From: a virus
Virus record (IMG/VR): IMGVR_UViG_3300027782_000147
Coordinates: 1 to 43,235 of that record
Length of the DNA: 43,235 bases
Strand: one strand, 5' to 3'
Shown: positions 32,501 to 40,317 of the stretch, piece by piece
Numbering within the stretch: the stretch's first letter is position 1
Layout: each line of letters starts with the position of its first letter
The notes under the pieces: model-generated
What the model saw: only the letters and a program-made list of their open reading frames with translations
Databases searched by the model: none
Told to the model about the DNA's origin: nothing
Made by a program: the position numbers and the translations under genes

Positions 32501-35500
32501 ATCTACAGTCCTCTGAATGCGAACCTTTTCTTCCTCAATGATTCTGTGGATATCCTTTTCAGAAATCTTTCGTGTATTAGGAACAACATTTCCATTCTTA
32601 TCTACAACATAATCAAGGAATGCTCTGCTGTATCCTTTTTGCTTAAGAACCTTTTCAAACTTTTCGTGAACGCTTTTTGCAGGAGAGAAACTAAATTTCT
32701 CAGTCATTGACTGCTTGCTTACATTTTCAATAAACCGCTTGTTATCATACACAGCAACGGCAGAGTATTCATTTCCATTCAACTCATTCAGGGCAAGATA
32801 CTCAACAGAATGAATTCCTAGGTTGTTAAAGAAATCGATATTGTCTCTTGTGAACAGCCAGTTATCCATACTGTTGCCTTCAGTATGAAGGATATTTTCT
32901 GGTTCTCTAGAATACAGTTCTCTAAATGTAGTGCCTTCTTCGTCTCTAAGTTTAAGGATGTCATTAAGAACTTGTTCAACATTCTTAGATGTAATCTGAG
33001 AAACACGCTCAGCCACAGTATTGATTGCCGTCTTATAGTCAGCGTTATGGGGAATCTGACTGACATCTAGGTGACTCTGTGTGTCAATGTATCCAGTAAC
33101 AAGACGCTTATCGGCAACAATGCCAGCCTCGTATCCGTCAGGTGTATAGTGATTCCACCCGCTTTGCGTGGAATACTGAGAGCCTCTGAGGGTAGGAATA
33201 GCAATGTCAAACATACGACCAAGACCATCATCGACAAAGTCATAGACAGAAGGCTCAGTCGTAATCTTGTATCTTTCAGCGTTAGCCTTTCTTAGGTCAT
33301 AAACAGCAAGCACTTCTCCATCTTTGTTTCTGTATACAGTGTTCTTAAGGATACGCTCAGCACTCGCAGGAATAAATACGCCCTCGTGGTCACGACCACC
33401 CTTTGCAGGAGAGAAGTTAAACTGAGAGCGGACATAGGCATTGTCGTGGTCGTATCTGAAACCTTCACCATCAAGAGCACGGAGCGTACCAATACGGCTG
33501 ATGTTAAAATCAGTCATAACAGTAGGAATAGATACTTTCTTATCTGTGTTTCTTCTCTGGAACTTGAGAGGATAATTTCCTTCGGAGCGGTCAATCATCT
33601 TCATACCACCCTGAAGCATTTCCTTGGTCGGATGAAATCCAATCACAGCGTTAACAATGTCACGCATATGTGCGGCCTCACGAATGGATGTCGTATTGCT
33701 CTGGAACATCTTAGCACCAGCCTCGGCTTTTTCTCCGTTGCTGTAATTGCTCAGCAAAGCCTTTGCGGCTTCCACAAGATTTTCCTTAGTTCCAAACAGT
33801 CTTCTTACCATCTTGTAATCAACGCCCTTCTCGTCTAACTTGTTCCAAGAGTGGTCAACTCTTGTCATAAAGGCATCCATATCGATAGCCTTAACAAGTA
33901 ACTGGGCATCACCCATTTTGTACTTCTGAATGCCAGCATCGTTGACTTCGCCTACTTTCTTTCTCTGGAAATACAGGTTAATTTCAACAGGGATAAATGT
34001 GCTATGTCTAGTCTTGAATCCACGCTCTCTAGCACCGCTTTCTTTTTCTCTGCTCTTTGTGAGAATAGGAGCCTGTAGGGTGTTGCTGATAGAGCCAAGC
34101 ATACCCTGTCTGGAGCGTTCAATGACAGTATTAAGTTGAGCAAAACGCTTAACAGTATTCTCAGGAAGATACTTAGCCAGAACCTTTAGTTCATAGTCAG
34201 TAGCCTTTCCTGTAATCTTAATTCTAGGATTACCCTGCCAGTTGCTTTTCCAGAATCCCTCATCGTCCTTCTCCATCTTGTCGTAGCCGACATTGTCCTC
34301 GACATCGACTTCCTGAACTTCGCCTTTCTTGCCTCTTAGGTTCTTAATGTCTGCTTGTTCAAGCGTGGAATCTACTTCCTCATTAAACACCTGCTTCATC
34401 TTCTTTCTGACTGTGGCCCAATGGTCATCGTCAGATTTAGATGTCGGCATTGCAACAGTCTCTTCCTTATCAAAATGTGTGATTCTCTTGTCCTTAGGAA
34501 CAGTCTTCTTCTTCTTTGGCTTTGCAGGAGAGAAGGTGTACTCAGGGGTAGGCGAGTTGCCTTGATGGAATGCAAATGTAAGACCACGCTTATCTGAAGG
34601 AGCCTTAGATAGTTCGTCAACAATGCCAAACAAAGCCTTTGTCTGAGAACCAGCCAACACTTCGTCAGAAAGAATCTCGGCCTTAGTGCCACCTTCCTTA
34701 TTAAACAAGTGCTCAAGTTCGCTGGCAAAAGCAACACCAGTGTCAGAATGGACAACAGGGTTCTTCTTCCAGCCCTTATATCTGTCGCCGCCAACTTCCT
34801 TAACATAGTGACGCATCAGTTTATCAAGCATCGGAATTCTAATTCTCTGCTTGGTGTTCTGCTCGATGAAGAAATTGTCAGGGTTAGTACCCCACTTAAA
34901 GTTAGCACCAGCGGAAGTAAGGTCTTTGTACATAATGTCCCTGTACACATCTTTGCCCCACTCAATGCTGTTTCTAATCAGGCCAAGGTCACCTCCATTA
35001 AGTAGGTAATCAATTGGCTTCTCTTCGATAAATCTATTCCAGTAAGATGTCAGGAACTCTTCATACGCAGTTCTAAGCGTAGTAGGCTTTTCACCTCTCT
35101 TAAGTTGCTCAATAGAATGATTAAAGTCCTGATGGATTGCCTCCATAGCCGCAGGATTTGTGTCCTTAAGAGAGCCTTCAAGTTTTAGGTAAGAATCTCT
35201 GAACGCTTCAACAAGCCTGACAGCCTCATCCTTAGGCATTCTGTAAAGAGCACCAGCACTGTCTTCAGTTCCAATCAAAGCCTCAACAGCCGCCTTCTTA
35301 AAAGGCTGTGCGTATCTGTCGTTAAGCAAAACTGTGTGGAGCAGTTCTTCGCTAAGTGCAGACTTAGCGGCCCTATCAACATTGATGATAGTTACATTTT
35401 CTCCGTTAACAGTATGGTGAAATGACACACCACCAAAGTTAGGGTCATTAAGAAGTTCCGTATACCTAGCCCATTCAGGACTAAGGGCCATCTTCTTGAT

Positions 35501-37063
35501 TCGTTTCTCGGTCAGGTACAGCCTACGCTCATTACGCTGAAGTCTTTCAGCCGCACCAACCTGAGCCATCGTAGACAACTTAGCCTTAGTGCCTCCATCT
35601 CTTTCGACAATCTGAAGCAGTCTAGCAAGACCTTCCTGATTGTGGTATTCAAAATGTTGGGTAGCCCAAAGGAAATTCTTTACAACATCCTGAACCGCAT
35701 TGCCGCCAGACACTGCTCCGTGGGCAACACCAATCTGGTGGAATGCACCACCAAGCACAAAGCCAGTACCAAGGCCGTTGTAGAAGCCGTCTTCACCACC
35801 CATAACAAGGCCAAACGCACCACCATACATAGCCGAATGTAGAGAGGTTTTAGCAGTAGCAGTACCCCATTCAAGCATTGGAGAGCCAGTAACAGACCAA
35901 GTTCTGGCAAGATTTGCTACAACAGGATTAGCAGATTCAGCCGCAATACGCTCAGAAATCTTGAGGCCAGCAATCTTTGATTCCTGACTAGCAAGTTCAA
36001 ATCCAAGTTCAGCAGTCTTAGCCGCAACTTCAGTCATCTTAGCCGCACCCCAAGTAAGCGTAGTAAAACCCCAAGCAGGGATTCTAAGATTATTAGCACC
36101 AACTCCTTCAGCCGCACCACGCACAAGGTTATCCTTATACATAGCCTGACCACCACCCTTAATACTGGCATCAATTCCTGTCAGATTCTTGAAAGACTCT
36201 ACCAACTTCTCTTCAGTTCTTTCAACAAGTCCAGCAAGAGCACCAGCCTTTTCTCCTATTTTACCAGCAAGAGTAGACGCTTTCTTTGTCGAAAATACAC
36301 TGGCTTTAGTAAGTTGCTCGTTCAACTGAAGGATGCCAGCCGCACCACGCATACCCTTGGCAATAGTAGCCTCGATGCCAAGTTCAGGCAAAAGCCAAGA
36401 AGGGTCAGCAACATACGAAATAGCCTGAACAACCGCAGGGTTAGTCAGGTCAATATCCATACCGCCAATGTTAATCTGATGAGGAACAATGATGCCATCA
36501 CGCTCATCGTTTGCAATCATCTTATTTGTCTCAATAGACTGCTTTAGATTCCAGTAATATTCTTGGTCAGAAGAATGAGAATCATACAGCATCTTGTGAA
36601 GCCAAGAGTCTTCATCGTACTTGGCTTGCTCATACATATACATCCAGTTCTTTGTGCCAAGAGCCGCACCTTCAACAACAGAACCAAGTACCTTTGGAAC
36701 CTTAAGCGTAGCAACATCCTTAGTCAGTTCCCAAGCACCATTGGCAAGCGTACTAGCAGTATGTTCCATTGCACCAGAGATGCTATCCCAAGCACTTACT
36801 TCCTGCTTTGCTCTCCAAGCCCTAAGAGCCATTGCCTCATCAAATGTAGGCACATATCCGTGTGCCTGATACCTAGCCATCATTTCAGCAACATATTGAC
36901 CCTTCTCATCTGGGGTCATCTCATCCTTGATAGCCGCTGTAGCAGGGCCGTCTAGAGGTTGATTGATATCAGCAATATCTTCCTCATTAGGAGTCTTAAC
37001 ATTTCCACTGCGAACAGCACTGTTATATGCTTCTTCGCTAGAGTATACAATTTCTTTAGGCAT
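26528..37063 (-). CDS. Giant internal virion protein (T7 gp16-like position), possible polyvalent protein
   Basis: One uninterrupted 3511-aa frame fills 24 percent of the genome and follows the gp14-like and gp15-like core proteins, so it is the gp16-type ejection protein by position. The N-terminal 450 residues end in a glycine-rich hydrophobic stretch (about 405-450: YGGAFGLVMGGEDGF). Residues 565-680 look like an inactivated zincin, EELLH at 572-576 where HExxH would stand. FSPAK occurs three times, at 844-848, 1217-1221 and 1459-1463, encoded by one identical 14-base string each time. The segment 1217-1458 has VYRNKDGEVLAVYD and AVAVYDNKRF framing, as in polyvalent-protein effector domains. 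About 2100-2700 is highly charged coiled coil. No RNA polymerase motif was found. Confidence 0.75.
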   Translation of the reverse strand: MPKEIVYSSEEAYNSAVRSGNVKTPNEEDIADINQPLDGPATAAIKDEMTPDEKGQYVAEMMARYQAHGYVPTFDEAMALRAWRAKQEVSAWDSISGAMEHTASTLANGAWELTKDVATLKVPKVLGSVVEGAALGTKNWMYMYEQAKYDEDSWLHKMLYDSHSSDQEYYWNLKQSIETNKMIANDERDGIIVPHQINIGGMDIDLTNPAVVQAISYVADPSWLLPELGIEATIAKGMRGAAGILQLNEQLTKASVFSTKKASTLAGKIGEKAGALAGLVERTEEKLVESFKNLTGIDASIKGGGQAMYKDNLVRGAAEGVGANNLRIPAWGFTTLTWGAAKMTEVAAKTAELGFELASQESKIAGLKISERIAAESANPVVANLARTWSVTGSPMLEWGTATAKTSLHSAMYGGAFGLVMGGEDGFYNGLGTGFVLGGAFHQIGVAHGAVSGGNAVQDVVKNFLWATQHFEYHNQEGLARLLQIVERDGGTKAKLSTMAQVGAAERLQRNERRLYLTEKRIKKMALSPEWARYTELLNDPNFGGVSFHHTVNGENVTIINVDRAAKSALSEELLHTVLLNDRYAQPFKKAAVEALIGTEDSAGALYRMPKDEAVRLVEAFRDSYLKLEGSLKDTNPAAMEAIHQDFNHSIEQLKRGEKPTTLRTAYEEFLTSYWNRFIEEKPIDYLLNGGDLGLIRNSIEWGKDVYRDIMYKDLTSAGANFKWGTNPDNFFIEQNTKQRIRIPMLDKLMRHYVKEVGGDRYKGWKKNPVVHSDTGVAFASELEHLFNKEGGTKAEILSDEVLAGSQTKALFGIVDELSKAPSDKRGLTFAFHQGNSPTPEYTFSPAKPKKKKTVPKDKRITHFDKEETVAMPTSKSDDDHWATVRKKMKQVFNEEVDSTLEQADIKNLRGKKGEVQEVDVEDNVGYDKMEKDDEGFWKSNWQGNPRIKITGKATDYELKVLAKYLPENTVKRFAQLNTVIERSRQGMLGSISNTLQAPILTKSREKESGARERGFKTRHSTFIPVEINLYFQRKKVGEVNDAGIQKYKMGDAQLLVKAIDMDAFMTRVDHSWNKLDEKGVDYKMVRRLFGTKENLVEAAKALLSNYSNGEKAEAGAKMFQSNTTSIREAAHMRDIVNAVIGFHPTKEMLQGGMKMIDRSEGNYPLKFQRRNTDKKVSIPTVMTDFNISRIGTLRALDGEGFRYDHDNAYVRSQFNFSPAKGGRDHEGVFIPASAERILKNTVYRNKDGEVLAVYDLRKANAERYKITTEPSVYDFVDDGLGRMFDIAIPTLRGSQYSTQSGWNHYTPDGYEAGIVADKRLVTGYIDTQSHLDVSQIPHNADYKTAINTVAERVSQITSKNVEQVLNDILKLRDEEGTTFRELYSREPENILHTEGNSMDNWLFTRDNIDFFNNLGIHSVEYLALNELNGNEYSAVAVYDNKRFIENVSKQSMTEKFSFSPAKSVHEKFEKVLKQKGYSRAFLDYVVDKNGNVVPNTRKISEKDIHRIIEEEKVRIQRTVDNLKKLDLTPEEMHERGVQALLPFVKAKLREKFKFAPNAILDKVAEMSLRGYNLTSVGNAIMNGSLFLEQSYKYGINARTLLESGVPMLAHAAEMTEVEYKAMQMYPKWMEVMRGGKESELKFMKTEEGRNMFTLINEHIFAQHGGWSGFFDAIDKRHQSLLMLVDKQVMRNKVNDGIDYSPINYKKLKELFVEKTRTLVVESLRKDNLTGAQYLALNELNNYQRTQPVNPKGVISDTFFDRESEIAHARLQEFQHKIDNLWTQESSSRLDDILTAYNINGSDANVIEWVRAHLYDESSKGLLQLGTPDAIKRSVELYALYSEQTHGKVFDIQRTIVEQYVEALKGLEEKGYYGSNWAIQSHAGKLFEGKDNYVVGTHLWRLEGSDYTVIERLPNHKELSTAESMKWKYIEMYDNKGNIILSDRFLKEGSDSNVDKARKNFLRQATKRVNDSATKLGLFSGHYEVEGPKKDFILRSLLDEKGEKIPDNFDNWELRSKGDTYVAIQRIDEGTDVQSVLNKNGAWAGFKILPEMTLDNNGRSVDSGRTRFGPSGKTTTVKAEIETLKKILAEGAPITVRKEKKVKQIKNVKGGYGKGKPVYETVTKIVYEDTGKKRPLDLAETVHLREQLTKLQNIQYSDTGTIFQIDGKYNFVFPPDAQGINTIQKRTKALQELKSGQSPNVGFENYLEGLYKDFEQRIKARTRAEQKLIDTILSDGPNGNIAKIKALETEVRDGESKWKRYITKRTQELNVEQKRNKQPPLTALDTIKTIERDLDAAQKGTRYHGDKVLVLEHQLRHYNALERMELMSLAEKDAWMTEYSYLKEDGKADQHLMAQDPTESKLAFVQRIRAQIAQSKQKQVEFRRTYDEIRGLIDGNSQIKERAEYQIEFLAKQYAAAKGHKLSDKFVREITEQEYLDGTESSKLGVGNTNFNVQSLKKLGLHPKTKPSYMPDEFGVLGDGSKTFVSKEQYKKAFEEGITYIRDRWHTATNKDSLALQGVLDMGFEHINADVNTEKKYSKEIDRLKKLGKFSEAKVITWMQQPENQAFVESVMQKFKDNYYDKDEAVRAIEEKYDLETLGTYGRILKGSEARLRETNRSLAEHFTELDSLTNISQAFGTQFRLPDGSLNLTSVDKIEGIEKSKRAQEIVSIVRKLEAKRLALEKRIQNAIDSVEDPNALPDAHTEEFKRIVAERKIAQKVRERVLENEKQNATQMQQWRAEAQAEADILFEKYRDRANQLGLGDIERRIDPAHPETQRWFFMFPSLSWDFFGPIHSFDWSVTTDTYGPHAGESAIGETFRSLRGSTENEVASNERKRLSARSIYLADYMYRAEQIKSYHENNPDASLTAEHALLLQLFHPEIQKDPLFLDKTAKIAPDKLERQMELSAGIRDKFKSSTERERFIRSYAYEALQTILGSPSVRIEAFKKLRGLNDVEFESFRNSRTPEQVELALRDKEVIENAMYLIRDSNGLAFVKPSSTTNPYNWKTGEVTATGKDKPMLKGNKRQPFLTGQGEHFGMPIDSLVKMDGFKAIWEQELHTESTSSMFDSGGQTYIKKKYEEMPLFYRMNLQTSTVNKLMLENRQGMAQYQKEAHERRANKPMWFPEQMDKVEHGGDFSKNADYEYARVEKLLSTTLAVESSIQKFKKQGVSAFITDRQFALHHLLSLNDGLAFSNLDWSKPESGSFRESNDGRYIIKRNGDDHYEVFFAGEKVKNADGVQVLEIPTVQMGIVENVTQAQVLVRFYEDDIKGVRIAANQVTGGQGNTPWKVGNVPMPADKTGGILKSLKYAPQFSETVLKLYEQNKGSPHYSEEMRNILSELSYNGENYGENQYVQFVRDNGSVDTDFVLITPTREGALNETHTRFINSSGHTVWELKPKAEAPEVPTDTTAGAENVQAAVNTADNKPTAPETQAVADASSWRIESRLPSKAGEVYSEWATIRNKLNYLMVRLRDEKGISVFRLFNPASGYVGQFRREQEAVDAVLREERTKR
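32676..32689 (-). repeat. FSPAK codon repeat, copy 3
   Basis: The coding-strand string TTCTCTCCTGCAAA encodes FSPAK at residues 1459-1463 of the giant virion protein. Three exact copies share the same bases (also 33402-33415 and 34521-34534). Confidence 0.9.
33402..33415 (-). repeat. FSPAK codon repeat, copy 2
   Basis: The same 14-base string as at 32676-32689, here encoding residues 1217-1221, preceded by SQFN and followed by GGRDHEG. The codons for all five residues are identical, although each could vary silently. Confidence 0.9.
34521..34534 (-). repeat. FSPAK codon repeat, copy 1
   Basis: The same 14-base string as the other two copies, encoding residues 844-848, with PEYT before and PKKKK after it. 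Confidence 0.9.
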
Positions 37064-39030
37064 TACTTTTTAGGTGCAAACTTGGATTCAGCCTCATCGA
37101 GCAACTTGCGAAGTGCCGTTCTGTCGATATTGGACTTAGGACTAGATACTGCAAACCCAGCCTCTGCAAGTCTTCTTGAGGAACCTTCAACAACAATTTC
37201 CCTAAAGTTCTCGATAATCTTCTTAGCCAATTCAGGGTTAGCCTTAAGCCATAGTCCTTGGTCGGCAACAATAGCCGCAAGTCTTGCATTATCCTTATCT
37301 GTTTCCTGACCCTTAGCGATGAAGTATACTCTCATAGTCTCAGCCGTCAGTCTAAGATTTTCATATTCTGCATTCCACTGAGGAGAAAGAACCTTCTTAG
37401 CAAAACCTTCATTGGTAAGTTTAATCATTCCGTCAGCCACACGAGTAACCTTTGGAATATCAATCATTGCTTGAGAAAGAGGCTCCTTATCCTTTTCCAT
37501 ATCTCCACGGAACTGTCTATAACCACCCTTAAACTGCACCTTAACTCCAGCACCAATGTCCTTAGGCTGGTTAAACTGTCTAAGCCAGCCATCAAATTGC
37601 ACAAGTTTAGCGTGACCAACTGTTTCGTCAGCCGCAACGCCACCATCAATATCAACACCATTAGAAAGTGCATTAAGTTGAGACTCAGTATAAGGCTTTG
37701 TGCCAAATACATAAACACGCTGTCCGTTAGGAAGCGTCATAGACGGAACGCTCTTGTCTCCAATTAGCGTATCAAGTTGATTTCTAGAAAACGGAACCTG
37801 CTTTCCTCTTGCTCTAAACTTTTCAGCCATAGTCTCATACTTTGCATCCCAGATTTCTCTTTCATTAAGTTTAATCTCAGTTGTAACCTTGTTTTCATTA
37901 GTGTAACCACCCTCACTGCCTTCAACTAGAGCAAACTTGTTAATTCCTGTAGCAACAGGAGGAGTTAATGTATGTCCATCACGCTTCAATACAGCCTGAA
38001 TAGAAGGCTTTGATGCAAGTTTCTGAGACGCCGCCCAAGTCTCTTCATTGACATTAATATCAACATTAAAACCGCCTGTTTCTTTGTTGGTAAAGAAAAG
38101 ACGCTTAGCCGCATCAGGATTAACGCCAGCCTTAAGACTGGCTCTATACATACCTTCAATAAATCTTTGAGCGTCTGTTCTTAGAACTCCATCTTCGTCT
38201 TTAATTCTTTCTCCAGCCTGAGATGTAAGAGGAAGAGTTGGGTCAAATTTAGCGTCTCTTGAATAAATTCTTCCAACAACCTGTTCTGGTTTTGCCTTAA
38301 GACCTTCAATAAGGGCATCATACTGTTGCTGTGATACAATGTCCTCTGGCTTAACTCCAAGGGCCGTAGCGGCCTCAGCAACAGGGCCATTCCACTCTTC
38401 ACCAGTAGCCTGATTATAGAATGTGCCAGTCTTTACTTCTTCTTTCTTAGTAAATGTATGCCTAACAATAGGGTCAATTTCAGTATTAATTACCTCAAGT
38501 TTAGCATCTTGAATAGCCGCCTCATCTCTGGCCTTCTTAATTTCCCAGAAATTCCTTTCCTTAGCCATACGATTGGCTTCTTCTTGAAGTACAAACTGCT
38601 TCTTTTGTAGGTTAAGATTTTCAGTCTTATACGACTCATCAAACGCAATTCTGGCATCAGCCTGAACACGCTGATGATTTGCCATAAACCCTCTTAGGTC
38701 AGAGGTAGATAATCCATCCCAGCCATCTTCAGAGTTAATAGCCTTAGTGGCAATCTGACTGATATGGTCAGGAGCATCAGCCTTAACTACATTTTTAGGA
38801 GCATCTTCAGTAGGGTCTTGAACAATATACTTTCCAGCAATTGCTTTAACCTGAGTCTTTAGAAACTCTCTTTCTTGCTGAGTTTGACCATAACTTTCAA
38901 TTGCACTCCCAAGACCTTTTCCAAGGTCTGAAATGCCTTGCTGAAGAGAATTAGCAATACCAGCAGTGTACGGCAGGATATTGATTTGAGGAACCTGCTC
39001 CCCTTTATATTGAGCAAATGGGCTAGGCAT
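37063..39030 (-). CDS. Internal core protein (T7 gp15-like position)
   Basis: This 655-aa protein sits between the gp14-like and the giant gene and starts with a conserved-looking MPSPFAQYKGEQVPQINILPYTAG. The first 160 residues are helical with an amphipathic coiled region (KALNLQKKQFVLQEEANRMAKERNFWEIKKARDEAAIQDAKLE style); the rest is a mix of Gly/Asn turns and helices. Length and place match core proteins that stack inside the capsid and enter the cell envelope with the DNA. No transglycosylase or other catalytic motif is apparent. The TAATG overlap couples it with the giant protein. Confidence 0.7.
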   Translation of the reverse strand: MPSPFAQYKGEQVPQINILPYTAGIANSLQQGISDLGKGLGSAIESYGQTQQEREFLKTQVKAIAGKYIVQDPTEDAPKNVVKADAPDHISQIATKAINSEDGWDGLSTSDLRGFMANHQRVQADARIAFDESYKTENLNLQKKQFVLQEEANRMAKERNFWEIKKARDEAAIQDAKLEVINTEIDPIVRHTFTKKEEVKTGTFYNQATGEEWNGPVAEAATALGVKPEDIVSQQQYDALIEGLKAKPEQVVGRIYSRDAKFDPTLPLTSQAGERIKDEDGVLRTDAQRFIEGMYRASLKAGVNPDAAKRLFFTNKETGGFNVDINVNEETWAASQKLASKPSIQAVLKRDGHTLTPPVATGINKFALVEGSEGGYTNENKVTTEIKLNEREIWDAKYETMAEKFRARGKQVPFSRNQLDTLIGDKSVPSMTLPNGQRVYVFGTKPYTESQLNALSNGVDIDGGVAADETVGHAKLVQFDGWLRQFNQPKDIGAGVKVQFKGGYRQFRGDMEKDKEPLSQAMIDIPKVTRVADGMIKLTNEGFAKKVLSPQWNAEYENLRLTAETMRVYFIAKGQETDKDNARLAAIVADQGLWLKANPELAKKIIENFREIVVEGSSRRLAEAGFAVSSPKSNIDRTALRKLLDEAESKFAPKK

Positions 39031-39031
39031 A

Positions 39032-39901
39032 TTATGCTTGTTTTCCGTAGTTGGTTACATTGCCAAACATAGAGCCACCACCCTTGCCAAATCCACCAAT
39101 CATACTTCCAGCGGCACTCATAGCACCACCCCACATAGCCGCATTATTCTGAGCAGTAGCAACATTTGCTTGCATCTGACCATTGTAGTTATTGGCGTAA
39201 ATATTCTGAGCCATCTGGTCTTGTGGGTTAATGTATGTCGGGCCAAGGCTCTGGTTCATTCCCATAGCATTAGCGGCAATACCTGTAGGGCTAAAGCCCT
39301 GCATCATACCCTGCATCATTGGAGCACCATACTGGTTATACCCAGCAGAAGCAATGTTTTGGTCAGATGCAAGAACAGCACCAGCAAAAGTTCTGGCTCT
39401 ATCTTCACGCATATTTCCAAGTTGGTAGTTATTCATAACTTCCTGAGCAACAGCCTGATTGCCTGTAAGTCCCCTAGCCGCCATAGCCTCACGAGCAGAC
39501 TGTTGAGCATACTTGTTCATTTCACCAGTAAGCCCTCTACCAGCACTAAGGTCATTCATTGCAGATGCTCTAAGAGTATTCTGAATTTCAGCACCACCAC
39601 CAAGGGAAGCCTCGTATGCTTTTCTAGAACCCTGACCAAGCGGAGTCATAGCGTTGTTGCCCATCTCTGTAGCATACTGACCTGCCAACTTAGAGAATGG
39701 AGTCATAACCTCGCCATAGAATGTCTGAAGGTTATTAGACTGACCACGCATCTGCTCCAACTGCAACTGTTGCCACTGTGGAACAAGTTTCCGCTCGGCA
39801 TCCAGCATCGCAGGAGCCATATCGATTTGTGCTCGCATTGTATCCATCGACTCCTTGTAGTAGTCCCTAGGAGGTGGTGCTTGAACTTTAGTAGAACCCA
39901 T
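39032..39901 (-). CDS. Internal core protein (T7 gp14-like position)
   Basis: This 289-aa protein is rich in Ala, Gly, Met, Gln and Asn, as expected of a gp14-type protein that enters the outer membrane on ejection. It is helical (ERKLVPQWQQLQLEQMRGQ, then AMAARGLTGNQAVAQEVMN), has a low-complexity Met/Asn/Gln middle and a C-terminal hydrophobic glycine-rich stretch (WGGAMSAAGSMIGGFGKGGG, about 254-273). It follows a 138-aa gene and precedes the gp15-like protein. Identity by composition, size and order, not by sequence match. Confidence 0.7.
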   Translation of the reverse strand: MGSTKVQAPPPRDYYKESMDTMRAQIDMAPAMLDAERKLVPQWQQLQLEQMRGQSNNLQTFYGEVMTPFSKLAGQYATEMGNNAMTPLGQGSRKAYEASLGGGAEIQNTLRASAMNDLSAGRGLTGEMNKYAQQSAREAMAARGLTGNQAVAQEVMNNYQLGNMREDRARTFAGAVLASDQNIASAGYNQYGAPMMQGMMQGFSPTGIAANAMGMNQSLGPTYINPQDQMAQNIYANNYNGQMQANVATAQNNAAMWGGAMSAAGSMIGGFGKGGGSMFGNVTNYGKQA

Positions 39902-40317
39902 TAGTTTTTAAGATTTATAGTATGAGGTTTTGAGAGTTTAATTATCTTGTCACCCTTCTGACACCACAATTGACAACTGGGGTCAGTTTCTATCAGGGGA
40001 AATTTTAGGCAAATATTGGTACAGATTTTACTTCTGGCAAGTGCATTATCTACTAATGCATCCATTATGAAGTAGTCAGTAGGGGATTCTTTATGTCCGC
40101 ATCGTCCTAGCACCTGTGCCAGTGTTGGCGTTTCGTTAAACTTACCTACAGGGTAGATTACCACTACCCCATCAACCTTACAGTTTTCAGTATTTGTAAA
40201 TAGGAAACCATTCTTATCTGCCCACTTCAACCATTCTTCCAGATGTATGATGTCAAAACAAACTCGTTTACCAAAATTTCTTTTGGCTTTTACGAAACTT
40301 GTAAGACCTTCAAGCAT
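39901..40317 (-). CDS. Hypothetical protein between fibre and core genes
   Basis: This 138-aa soluble protein has a helical start (FVKAKRNFGKRVCFDIIHLEEWLKW), then strands (VDGVVVIYPVGKF) and a helix (YFIMDALVDNALARSKICTN). Place and alpha-beta order recall T7 gp13, a small acetyltransferase-fold internal protein, but no acetyl-CoA binding pyrophosphate loop (Q/RxxGxG/A) is visible. Six cysteines are spread through the chain. Coupled by TAATG overlaps on both sides. Confidence 0.55.
   Translation of the reverse strand: MLEGLTSFVKAKRNFGKRVCFDIIHLEEWLKWADKNGFLFTNTENCKVDGVVVIYPVGKFNETPTLAQVLGRCGHKESPTDYFIMDALVDNALARSKICTNICLKFPLIETDPSCQLWCQKGDKIIKLSKPHTINLKN

Noticed and set aside
26528-37063. 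Giant protein as an N4-like virion RNA polymerase (which is also about 3500 aa)
   Set aside because: I looked for the T7/N4-family polymerase motifs and found none. The resemblance is in length only; position after gp14/gp15-like genes supports a gp16-type core protein.
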